Source: Ophthalmolycus amberensis (lineage: Eukaryota > Chordata > Actinopteri > Perciformes > Zoarcidae). From it: a stretch of 64,000 bases of DNA. A program made the translations under genes and the position numbers. Positions 1 through 12,774 of the stretch are shown piece by piece. Location: contig JAFEUB010001474.1 in NCBI GenBank assembly GCA_024529925.1, forward strand, positions 226,001-290,000, given 5' to 3'. The notes beneath the pieces were generated by a model. The model was given only the letters and a program-made list of their open reading frames with translations. It was not told the origin of the DNA and made no database searches. Within the stretch, counting starts at the first letter, position 1. Every line of letters starts with the position of its first letter.

Positions 1-851
1 TGTTGAATGTGGTCAACATAAAACAGTTATTCAAGAACTTTTCGTAAATAAAACACTGGCAAACTTTTTGATTTGAATCCGAAAGTATTAGATCAAAGTA
101 TGGGGAGACTAAAGAAATATTTCTTAGAATGTGATGCTAGGTTTGCTACTTAACATTTTTTAATACTTCAGCCTTATTCTCCCAAAACCTAGCTGTAGTG
201 AGCATAAAGCTACCGCTACAGCTAGCATGCTGCTGATATCAACTCTGGAGCAAAGTCAGCCTTTCAAAGTCATTTCTGTAAACAAATTAAATGATTCACT
301 GTCATCCAGTAATTACTTCTTAACCAGCAAAGTTTGCTCCGCTTGTATTTTGCTAAATTCATTCTATAAGGCATATTCTGCTCAACATTAGCAGCAAGCT
401 AGCTGGAGCTAGCTGGAGTCCTTTTCAGGCTAAAAACCTGTCAAACTCGTTAAGATGTGTTTTTGGGACTAGCTGCCCCTTTTCACTTTCATTTAGATAA
501 ACTCAATTGAAATGGGGCAATGCCATTAAACTAAGATGTGAAACAAGACAACAGCTAGCTAAGTGGCTAACAGAACAACAGATGTATCTCTATGCCTGTC
601 TACACATTTATCCCACATAATTAATGAGGTGGGTTTTAGGTTAGCTAGCCATTTTCCACAAAATAATTCAGTTATTATTACATGTCAAGACTAATTAGAT
701 TAGTTTTATTTAGTTGTGTCTTCGAAATGTGCCATACGACCCAAGTACTTTTGATTAGTGCTTCATTGTGACATTTGCAATATTGACTTGCAAGGTGAGG
801 TGTCTCGGGCTACAGGTGTTTTTAGAACTGCATTGTCTAAAGTGTATTTAC
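1..851 (-). other. shroom3 intron 14 (5' part), no coding sequence seen
   Basis: This is sequence downstream of the exon 14 donor. It contains AT-rich DNA with scattered GCTAGC-type words (around 218-228, 400-415 and 550-570) that recur in many repeats of this window. No exon of the shroom3 C-terminal region or ASD2 could be found here. Confidence 0.7.
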
Positions 852-3800
852 CTCCTCCACGCCTGAAGAGGGCAGCAGTCTCTGCATCTGTAACTCCGAC
901 CTCGTTCATGTTCTCTGGCTCTGAGTATGATCGCTTCTTCTGGTCGCCCGTCAGACGCTTGCGGCCACAGATCCGCATCAGCGCAGGAGGTCCAACTGGT
1001 GGGACAGTGGGGAGGGCTGGTGGGCTCGGGCCTCGAGTCTCCGGGCTGACCACGTGACGCTCCTTCGGGGTGTGAAGGGAAGTGACCGGTGGCGGCGACT
1101 GTGGCGTGATAACAATGCCCTGTGGTTTGGGCATGGTTTTTGGGCCTTTTTTCTCCAAGGACTGGTGCTTGGCCGTGACAGGTGGAGTCTGGGGGCTGCT
1201 GGAGGAGGAGAAGGGAGAAGGAGCTGCAGGAGGCGAAGGGCTGATTGATGAGCTGAGATCTCTCCTTCTGAAGGAGGTGGACTGCAGGACCTTGGACTGG
1301 GCGTCTTTCAAAGAGTCCCTGTAAGATCTGGTAAGAGACAAGTTTCCATTGTCAAGGTGGCTCAGAGAAACTCAAGACACTGAGGCCATGTCCACATTAC
1401 TATGTTTCCATTTTAAAATGCATATCTTTTGCTACGTTTACACTGAGCGTTCACACAAGGCCGGAGTTTTAGAGCACCGAAAACGGATACGTTTACAAAC
1501 GCTCCCGAAGACGGATAAGTATGAAAACTCCAGGGTCACTTAGTGTGGACGGCATAACCACATAAGCTTTAAAACGATGACGTAGACACCCACGTTCGCT
1601 ACTTGATTGGGTCTTAGCAGTCACGATGTGTCCTTTCCTGATTCGTCATGCCCCTATCACGTGACCCCACAACTATTGTGAAGTCTACACAGAAACTGGT
1701 ATCAAACAAAAGCATAAATGCTCTCCAGTATGACAGGGACTTCAGCCACCAGCAGAGCTACGAGTGTCACAGATAACAACGAAACCGAGGAAACGAGAGA
1801 GAAGTGTGTTCACCAAATTTATTGACCCATAATCTAGTAAACTTTGATTTGAAAATGTTAAATTTAAAGCTAATTTGAGACACACGTGGGTGTGTGTGAG
1901 AGAAAGATCCGCAGCGCTGTAACTATGTTCGAAAAATAAAACTTCTAAAACTTTTCACGAAATTTGTCTGTTTGAGTTAATAGAAGAAGATTATAGAGGA
2001 AGATCTTAAGTATCAAGCATTACCTTCCATTATTAAAGACTACGATAATACTCGTATTTATAGTCGTATTTTCTGTAACGAAGCAACCAATCTACTTCCT
2101 GTTTACACCGGCACCCGCATGCCCAGTGTATGTGAATAGTCATGTGAGATTCGTTTTCAGGCTTGCTAGTAGAGATGGAAATCATTTCGCAAACAATGCT
2201 GAAACGCCCGTGTGGACAGGAGATCGTTTTTGTTTTAAAACCCCGGTTTTAAACGGAAACGTATTAGCGTGGCTGTAGCCTAACCTGTTGAAAGATGCTG
2301 ATCTGTTGGAGGACTCTGACCTGTTGAAAGACTCTGACTTGTTGGAGGAATCTGACCTGTTAGAAGACTCTGACCTGCTAAATAACTTCTACCTGCTGAA
2401 GAACTGTGACCTGGTGAAGTACTTTGACCTGTTGGAGGAATGTGACCTGGAGGACTCTGACTTGTTTGAAGAGTATGACCTGTGAAAGGGCCCTGACCTA
2501 GGGGAGTCTGGGCTGTTTAAACACTCGGACCTGCTTAAGAACTGTGACTTGTTGGACCTGGAGGACTCGGACCGGTTTGAAGACTCTGACCTGTGGAGGG
2601 ACTCTAACCTGTTGGAGGACTCTGACATGCTGAAGTACTCTGACCTGGAGTAATCGGACCTGTTTGGAGACCTATGCAAGGATTCCGACCTGTTGGTGGA
2701 CGGTGAACTGCAGGACTCGGACCTATTTGATGACTCGGACCAGTTAAAAGAATCTGACCTGTTGATGACTCTGACCTGTGGAAGGGCCCTGACCTGTTGG
2801 AGGACTCTGACCTGTTTGAGGACGCTGACTTGCAGAAGGACTCACTGAACGGTGGGAAGACTGACCTGTTGAGGGACGTGTCCTGCATGGAGCCCAACAT
2901 CTCTTGGATGTCCTGTGTCCGGGGAAACTCTGTCCTGCTTTCACCCTCCCTGGATTCGTCCAGATTGAAGGTGCTACGGCTCCTCTGGAGAGCAGAACTG
3001 GGATCTGCTGGGCTCCTGAACACAACACAGAAATTTAACTACCTTTTGACAAGGAGTTTAGTCCAGTTAATGTGACCCAATCTGACTAGAGCTAATCTGA
3101 AAGGACTTCAGACACAAAATGTTGCAATACACGAGATATATATTTAATGCATGTTTTTAATGCTGTAAAACAATTTGGAATACAAAAAAGGTGGATACAA
3201 ATAAAATGTGGCCATATAGGCTGAAATTGTGATAAATACAGTTTGTATCATACCAACATTTCTGGAGAAATTAAAGTTGTATCAATTACCCACAACCCTT
3301 CTACCTGTATTTCATGTGTTCCCTGCTGCCTCCTCTGTAGCTCATGGTCCTGTGGGCTTTGGTCCTGCTATTGCTTCTCTCCAGCATGGTCCTGAGGTCA
3401 TCTGCTCCACAGGGGGAGCTGCGGCCTTTCTCAGTCATCTGATTCAAAATCAAAAAAAATAAAACAGTGAAGCGGGATCACAGCCAACAAGGCTCAAGAC
3501 TTTCAAATTTAGGAGGCAAATTTGGGATGAGTCAAATCTTGTGAGGTGAGTCAAAAAATCCATACAAACTCATTTTCCTTTTGAGTGGTGCTTATTACGC
3601 ACAATACAAATTACTGACAGTTTATTATTTGCTTCTCAGTTGAATCATCAAAAAAACATGGTGACCCCAAACAAAGTTTGGTTTCAGTTACCCTCACTTT
3701 GTCTGGTGCCTTGATAGTGCTGTGACTGCGCTGCTTTCCGATGCGCTCCCGACGCTCGAAACAACTGACCTTCTCCAGGACAGAGAGGCTGCGGACAGGT

Positions 3801-6800
3801 CCCTGGCTGCCATCGACAAAGCTGCTGTTGCCATGGCTACTGGTAGAGATGACACTGTTGGGGCTGGCGCATCGCTGAACCTCAGCAAGGGCGATCTCCA
3901 GACGGGTCAGTGGGTGTTCTCTGTCTTTGTCCCGCTCTCTGTGGTCGCAGTGCTGGTACTGCAGAGCTGCTGAGTCACTGAGGTGACGGGGATGAGGCTG
4001 GGAGGCGGAGGAATACAGAGCCTGAGGCTGAGGGTGAACGGGTAACTGGGTAGGAGGTACTTGTCCCTGGGGGAGCATGGAGGATGCCATTGGTTCTGAA
4101 TGAATGCTGGCCTGGTCCATTGATCTGAATGGAGGAAGGGAGGGGGAGAAAATGGAGGACATTTAGTAAGTAAAGGAGGGAAAATCATCAATGCCATCAA
4201 CAGACTTCTCCTGATACGTACAATACATCCAACCATTGTATGAACTAACCAATCATTCACTGTCAGGAAGCTGCTATTACAGATGGAAATTTGTTTTCTG
4301 TCCAAATAGAGTTTGTGTTGTTGTGGATGTGTCTGTTTGCTGGGGCCAGCAGCGTGATGCTAATGTCAAACCAACCTCCTCTACAGTTGTTTCAAATTAA
4401 TTGGCTATCATCTAATAGCGAAAGGTTGACCAGTCTCAGCATTTTCTGGTGAAAGGCGTTGGGTTCGGCACTTGTCTGGAGCAGCAGCAGATGAGGCTTT
4501 TGTTGTCTCTTGTTTTCTGCAAAGCTAGTGTCATAAAATAACCGAGTCTGTGTTGTCTTGGACACGGGCCAGTAGCATTACGTAAAGGCAAAAAAAAAAA
4601 AAGTGCTTGATTGGCTGTCACAATCCTGAAAAATGTAAATCTGGAAGCCTCTCTTGGATCACCTTGAACCACTCTGACCAGTTGGAGGGTTCTGTCCTGC
4701 TAAAGGACTTTAACCGGCGGATGACTGAGCTATGAAGGACTCTGACATGGCAAAGGACTGCAAGGTCAGCAGTTGCTTTACTATGCCACGAAGTGAAGTT
4801 AAGTTTATTTGTGTTGCCCAATATCACAAGAAATGTCTCGATGGTCACTTCAGCCTCACAGCAGCACAAGTTCTCGGAAGAGGAACGCCACAGAGCAGAC
4901 AGGGACTCTACTGCTGGAAGCCTCACAATGCCGACTGAGCAGGACGCAAATTACAAGTCATGAGATATTTTTGTGGAGTTGCTAAATGCGTTCTAACGGA
5001 GGTTCACAAAGTGCAAGGACAGAATCAGAAATATCAAACCGCCGTGAATTCATAATCAGAAATGATTTCAACATGTCACACAACAGTCATCCCTGTGTAC
5101 CTGCTCCTGGACTGGACAGGTGTGCAGGGCTCCCTCCGCTCTTGTGAGGATGGAGGTCTGAATTCAGCAGTCGATTGGATGTGGGCAATATGGAAATCCT
5201 GGTTCTGTTCCTGTAACACTTGGCTGTGGGTTCTCTGGCTTGTCTGAACATGGGACCCTTGGAAGCTCTGACTGTGAGGTCCCTCGTAGTTTGGAGGCCT
5301 TTGGGCCCCTGTCTGGTCCTCCGATTCCTCTCCATCAGTTTTCATGTGGTGTGTGTCGAGTTCAGAGTTACACTTTTCCTGTTGAGGCCTGATAAAAGCA
5401 AAATACTGAGTTAGCGCTAAGGGCCAATGTCAACTATTTTTTACAGCTCCGTGACAAGTTAATGCTAGAACCAGATACGTATGATTATCAGCTGTCACGG
5501 TGTAGGACACAGACTGAGACGCCCCACAACATCTAGACACCTCAAAGTTGTTAATTTAGCCATATTTTGATGAAATTATAACTTTTAAGAACATACTTCA
5601 ACGAAGAGTGATGACACTGCAAATACAGCTGTTGGTTGAAATATCAGCATAAAAGTCACCTGTCTGCCTCGTGTGCTTGAGGCCTGAGCTGTGTCGAGGC
5701 AGATGCTGAAGAAGAGGAATAGGGGTATAATGAAGAAGGAATGTTGTTTTGGTATCCGTTTTCTGTAGCTGACATCCTTCCATCTCTCCGCCTCTCCGTC
5801 GCCCCTTCCTCTCTCCCTCCGTCGCCCTGCAGCAGCTGCTGCTGCTGTCGGCCTGCTCTCCTTGGCCAGGGCTGGGTAGACTCCCGAGGAGTCCGGCCCA
5901 TGGCTGGCGCTGGGCATCTGTGCGTAGTGGGGCTCAAGCTGGGGGACGGGGTACACGCCCGTGGGCAGAATGAGCCGGCCAGACTGAGGGATGGGGCCGG
6001 CAAGTCTGGAAGAGGGCCCAGTAGGGGAAGGGGGCTGGGGAAAGCCTCCACCCTGGCGGGGCTTTGTGGTGGGGCTGCTCTCTGGACTCTTCTCTATCAC
6101 TGTGTGGAGCTGGCCCTCGGTGCCGTACGAGCCTTTAGCTGAAAGCACAGTCATGATGCAATGATGGCAGTGCTTGTAAGTAATGCAGAGGATGATGATA
6201 GCATATATATAATATTATAGACATATTGCCTGTTGTATATTGAGGCATTGTTTTCTATAAATGTACTGGTCCTCTATCGGTAAACTTTGGGCTCTTTAGG
6301 AACCTACAGTTACAACTTTAATTGGTAGAGCAGAATAGAATGGTATATTTGGATCCGTAAAATGTAAATGTAATGTACCTGCACTTGAGGCCACAGGGCC
6401 ACTGGAGTGATGCCAGGAACCTTTCTGCAGAGACCTGAGTAAAAAGAACATTCGATTAAATAATGTGATTCATGTACATTTCATTTTACACAAATACATC
6501 ATATTTTACAACAACAATTCAAACTCCATTGTTTTAATCCAAACGGTTTTGAATCACATGGTATCGTACTATACCGTACGGTTTCATATCATATTGTGTT
6601 GTATTGTCGTAGGATGATTTTGTAATATAGCACATTGTATTGTATCATTTAGAATTGAATCGTATTTATTTTCATCACAGCATTTAGTAGCACATTGTAT
6701 CTATCATGTCATTTCATAGCACAGTGCACTGTAGCATAGCATCTCTTATTGTTGCGTAACGTATCGTATCGTTGAGCATATTGTATTGCATCAAGGCATA

Positions 6801-9800
6801 TTGTGCCATATCGTATCATATCATCTTGTATTGTTACTGTATTGTAGCATAACATAAAACATTCTATCGTAGCGTAGTATATTGTGTTGTATTATATTTT
6901 ATCATAGCATACTATGTCGCATTGTATGTCATATGATATTGTATTGCATTGCAGTGTGGTCCATCCTCTGCTCCACCGTGTATTTTGTATTTTATAACAT
7001 ATAACAGAGGTTGTTATTATTAGTCTGTTACATACAATATGTTTCTATCACTGTACTTGCTAAAACTTGACCAACTGGTCACTTTAACAAAGATATAAGA
7101 ACCGCTAATTCTTAGCTTTTAAGAATAACACCTGCCATAGCCATACACCTCGTTCATAAACAAGAGAACTAAATAATAAATAATGAGGTGTTTCGATTTT
7201 TCTGGTAAGTAGTTCATACCGAGAACCCCATTTTCATGTTGGCTTGTCTTCAAGTTTAAAATACTTTGGAACACAAGCTCGACTGAAAGCGGACTTTGTG
7301 CTCTTGATGGTAACAAATCCTCATCACTATTCTCATTGTCCAATCAGGGTGTATTCTTGGATGAGAATCAAGATTCACCCTGATTTGACAGACCCTACTC
7401 ACCGTAGTGAGCGGGCATGCTCCAGACTGGACCAGGAGTTGGGTCTCTCGTGGTTCCTGATGGCTGCGTAGCTGTCGCTGCGCCTCGGTGGAGCCGGCAC
7501 CCCCTTCAGGCTCTCGTAGGAGCTGCGGCTGGCTGATGGGCCCCACATTGGACCCACGCTGTGTCTGTTTGTGCCGCCGCTGCTGCTGCCGCTACTGCTG
7601 CTGCTGCCACTGCAGCTGCCACGGTAACAGACCCCACCCACTGAACCTGGAGCCAATAGTACAAAAGAAAAACAATGACGTCATCACATTATAGTTACAT
7701 TACCCGAAAGCCATTCCTAAAGCAGAACCGTCACCTTGCAGATCGCGGTTTAGCCCCGGCCTCGCCCCTCCTCCGCCTCTGGAATCGCTGTTGCGTAGCG
7801 AAGCGGTGGAGGCGGAGCTCAGCTCGTGCTCTTGAGATAGGCCCTGCTGGGCTTCGTAAACCGTCCGGACGTAACATACGTCAGCCTGCTGCATCTCAGC
7901 ACTTTCTCCTTCTCTCTGAGGGACGGTCTCCAGCGAGTAGGAGCGCTCCGGGCTAAAGGACGGGTTGGAGGCAAGGTACTCTGGGATACTGGAGCTAGTG
8001 GAGAACGAGGAGTAGGCAGAGTCTCGTTTGCTGTGGAGGTGGTCGATGCTGTTGGAGGACCTGGAACATGACAAGAGATTTCATATATCATGACATTGAT
8101 ATTTTTGAAGCTGTGAAGGACACACCCTGGTAAATGGCTCATCAAACTAACTATGGTGCGTTCAAAAGGACAACACATATGTCGCATTTCCACTGCATGG
8201 TTCGGCTGGCTCGACTCAACTCAAAAACCCAGTTTTGTGGGCTGCAATTTTTAAAAATATGGGTCAACTGATTTAAAAAAAGTGCGGTCTCCAAAAAGTG
8301 CGGTCTCAATTGACTGGTAGCTTGGCTATTCAAAAATGGTGGGTTTGTGCAGTTCTCTTTAAACATGGATTCCCTTATGGCGCTAATGACGATTCTGTCT
8401 GACCAATCAGTGGTCTGCAGTGTTTTAACTCCACCTTCTAGTATTGTCTGAGCTCGCTTGAAACCTTGACCGAGTGAGGAGAAGTTGTGGATAGTGCCAA
8501 GTACTATCCACAACTTTCACTAATGGAAAACCCCAAAAGAGCATGTTGAGTTGATTAGAGCCTGAAATGAGCATTTCCCACCTTATATTCACCATGCATG
8601 GTACTAAATAAAGCTCTTATGCTCCTCTCTAGTTTCTGGCGGGTTGGTGAAAATGCGGTAGAACAGTACATCTCGGACAGAGCTAAAACCGCCCCCCTAC
8701 CATGAGGACTTGTCTTTTGAAACGGCGTGTGCACTCAACAAATAACTTCAACACTAACTGCTGCTAAAACCACAATGTATCCTTTTTACATTTCTATTTC
8801 TACAGATGATCAATAAGCAAGATACAACACCATCAATCAGACGTCTTTGGAGTTGTTCTCTTGTGATGAAGCTAGGCTAGCAGGTTTGTGCTAAGTTAGA
8901 CGAGACACAACAGACGTTGCTGAGGTGTTTGTTTGTATGGACCTGGCAGAGGACAACTGGTGGCAGGAGGAGTAGGCCTGGGTGGGGTCCGCTGTGGGTG
9001 TGGTGGCCCAGTGGGTGGTGGTGCTGAGCTCCGGAGTGAAGCTGGGAGGACTGAGGGGGGTCCAGGCTCTCCATGCTGCCCCTAGAGCTGTACTGGTCCG
9101 GACTCTTCCTCAGGCAGCTGCCGCCCGAGTCAAACCCGCCGGACAGGTCGGTGGTAGAGGCACTGAGAGACAGAGACAGAGAAGGAAATCTTTATCAGGG
9201 AGACTCTGACATGCTTTGGCGATGGAAATGTGGCTAAATCACCACACAGACTTGGGGTAACTTCGACACAGCGGCGCTTTGAGCTAAAAGCTAACATCAG
9301 CATGCTAACATGCTCAGAATGGCAATGCTAACATGCTGATGCTTAGCAGGTAATACTTATTAAATTAACCATATCAGTTTAGCGTGTTAGCATGCTAACA
9401 TTTCATAATTAGCACTAAACACATAGACCGCAGCTGAGGCTGATGGGAATGTCATTTTGCAGGTATTTCTTTGTAATTAATAACCACAGTAAGCGTAAGG
9501 GATACTTGCTCCTCCTCTCACAGAGAATCCAGACAATTAAGACATTTGAGACAATGGAAAAAGGCATTTTTGGAAAGTAGTTTTTGAAAGAGGGGAACAT
9601 TTTGGAAAATTAAGAACGTTTTGGGAGAGGGGACATTTTTGGAAAGTGAGGAACCTTTTTGAATAGGGGACCATTTTGGAATTTTTGACAGTTTTCTCAT
9701 CAGTTTCATCGCTGTATTACAACATTTGTCTGCCTGTTTTATAACGTCTGACAGTGCACAAGCACGGACTGACAACACATGAGTTGGGACTCTCATTTAA

Positions 9801-10873
9801 TTCCTATATATCTGACATGCTGTATGTAAAGTGTGTTGTTGGATATTCATATCATAATCCATGCTGGTGGCAATGAATGAAAAATGCTGGTCTGATAATC
9901 TTGCTGGTTTTTACTTTATTTCTCTTCTAAAAACAAGTTTTATATATGATCAGACATAAGAAGAACTTAAAACTGGCTCGCTCACAGTATTTTCTGTTTT
10001 ATTAGGCTAGTTTTACTTTCTTTGGGCATAAATTGAGTGATCAATTTAATTCAGTGTTTTTAAAAAGTAGAACAAGATGTCCAGTAAATATCTTTAATGT
10101 GTTAATAGTCTATTCAAAGTTAAAGTGTTCCAGAAATGTTACAGGTCCGACCTCGTCAGATTGGCAGTTGTGACTTTTACATAAAATGACTCGGCTGTAT
10201 TCAGACATGAGACCAACGCGTTAAAGACGAGGATACAGAGAGCAGAGCAGGACTGTTGTAGTGTGAGATGTGAAAGTCAAATCATAGGACGATTTCCAAA
10301 AGAGAAGAATGTCCAGAGAGACCAGAGTCATTGACAGAGTCACTGACTGGACAGACTCATAGAGGTGAATTCTTCAAACACTAATTTCTCTTTTTGGAAG
10401 ATGAGAAAAATATAATATTGTGGATTTTTCACTTCACCCTGAATGGACTGAGTTTAAAGCTGCAGCGTAATTCAGTGAAAATATTTTTTCTAAATTGAAT
10501 TTCATTACGTAATTTATTTTTTAATCCAGCTGTTATTTTACTTGAAATGAGAAGAACATGTATTCATGTATTTCTAATCCATCCAGTTCAATTTGAAAAA
10601 TGAGAATAATATTTGTTAAAATATAATTGATGTGTGCTTTCTTTATTTGATTTGACAGTTGTTTACGACACAGAGACATTACTACTACTAGACGTCTTGA
10701 ATATAGATATATATATATATATATATATATATATCTATATATATATATATATATATATATATCTATATATATAATTTGGGTCGTGGGTCCCGGCTTGTCA
10801 TTAAGGGGTGATGGTGGGTCCCGCAGCCAGACCAGTTGAGAACCACTGCTCTAGATAACTGACTGGAATGTTA

Positions 10874-10954
<81 letters not shown>

Positions 10955-12719
10955 CGTGCAAGTGTGTCTACGTCACAGTTTGACCCACCAACTCCTCCAA
11001 CCGAACACAATGCAATTACCGCTCTGGAAACGGGGACACTCTCTGTCTGTCTCTGTCTGCTTTTCTCTTTTTTTCTGCGTCAGTAACTTCTCGGAGTCTA
11101 ACTTTTGTATCGCCGTCAGTCTCTCTTCTGTCAGCTGTACTGTCCGTCCCCAGTGGACTTTCTGTCTCCTGTTTCTTAATTCCCGTTTAATTTAAAGGCA
11201 GAGCTGCAGAAATGTTGCGGCAAACTTTTTATTCTGATCCCAACTTTACTAGGGTAGGAGGGGGGGAGGGGGTTGCCATGGGAGACCCAGAGATGAGGGG
11301 GGAAGGGCATCAGGAATGCCCCTTTCTACCGGCATCGACGTCAATGCCCCGTCCACCCAACGCACACACACTCACACACACACACACACACGCACACACA
11401 CGCACACACACACACACACAGCCACGTCAGAGGCTTTTATTCGCCCTTCACTGCTGTTTAAAAGAAACAGTGATGTAACTTCCTCTGATGACATGAACCT
11501 GCTGATCAACAGCACCGCTTCGCAAAATACACAACAAGCACAACAATTAAACAGTTATGTGTTTAACAGGGACGACTCAATATATCACTGCAGACACTTT
11601 GACTGGGAACACACGTGATTGTGTGATATGTAAACTTGTATGATCATCATATCTGCAGACGAATCCAGCAGAAGCTCTGAAACCCTAAAACTACTGATTC
11701 TGGAAGACGACATGGACAAAACTCTCCATAATGTCAACACACACACACACCATAACCGAAACTAACAGCCCTAGAAAAAAGAAGAAAAAAAAGTTTTCTC
11801 TCCCAAAATAGTTCCTCACTTCCTAAAAATGCCCTAATTTTCCAAAAAGTTCCTCATTGTCTCAAATGTCTTACATTTCAAAAATGTGCCCATATTCCAA
11901 AATGCCTTTAGTCTGAGGCAGACAGTCAAAGGTCACATCACAGAACAGACAGATAGCTCCTCACAGCTCCTCACGTTGATCCGTATCTGGACCTCCGTCA
12001 ACTAAACAGATTCCTGCCCTAGTGACACGAAACCTTGTTAGAGTGTTACGCAAACACTGTGAATGTCCAGTGAAGGTTTTAAATAAGCTGGTTTGTGTAA
12101 CAGTAACCCTGATTGGCTGTGACACAGGCAAAGTCTTGTAGTCTACACTGTGTTTGTGTTGTGTTGTTGTGTCATTATGTCAAACTACGACTGTCCATTA
12201 ATCCCTCAGGAAAGAGATGTTGAAGCGGGACCCGTTTCACATCAGGAGTGAAGACTGGTTCCTGGTAGTCAGAGATCATATACGAGACGTTGTATGTCTC
12301 TCTGAAAACATGAACTCTGACCCTCTGAGTGACTGGTAGCGGCACACAATAAACCCAAAATCCAATATTCAAAACGTCTTTGTCTTCAGACAAACACTAG
12401 TTCCCAGCATCCTGAGTAGTAATAAAAGAGATGGTTGATTTTCTTATCTTGTGTTATTGCGTTTGTGACCACAGTGCTATTGTCTCCTTATCTACAAGTA
12501 CAAGTTTCCATTGAAGTGTTACGTGTTCACACGGAGGAAGTCAGGCTATAAATGACTAGTTATTAATGTCCTTGGCTGGTAGATTGCTGACATTGTGAGC
12601 AGAAAATCTGCTAAAACTATCGCAATTCTTTCATATCTGTACACACAGGAGGTACAGTGCAAAGCCTTTGGAGCTACACAAGACATCAATATATGATGTA
12701 AAACATGTGCAGGTAACAA

Positions 12720-12774
<55 letters not shown>

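Noticed and set aside
2288..2485. Open plus-strand frame of Asp/Leu/Ser repeats
   Set aside because: It is a by-product of the 18-bp minisatellite on the strand opposite to shroom3. It has no start context or similarity.
2283..2865. Minisatellite as an extension of shroom3 coding sequence
   Set aside because: Splicing at 2866 gives a join to ASD1 that is conserved and in phase. Read-through sequence lacks any family similarity. Left as a finding about possible decoy donors.
5741..6142. A 133-codon plus-strand frame
   Set aside because: It is the antisense shadow of shroom3 exon 9, whose minus frame has clear family motifs.
10801..11195. His-Thr and Cys-Val frames over CA/GT repeats (also at 15171, 25637, 26591, 38420 and 41229)
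   Set aside because: They are microsatellite translations with no protein-like flanks.
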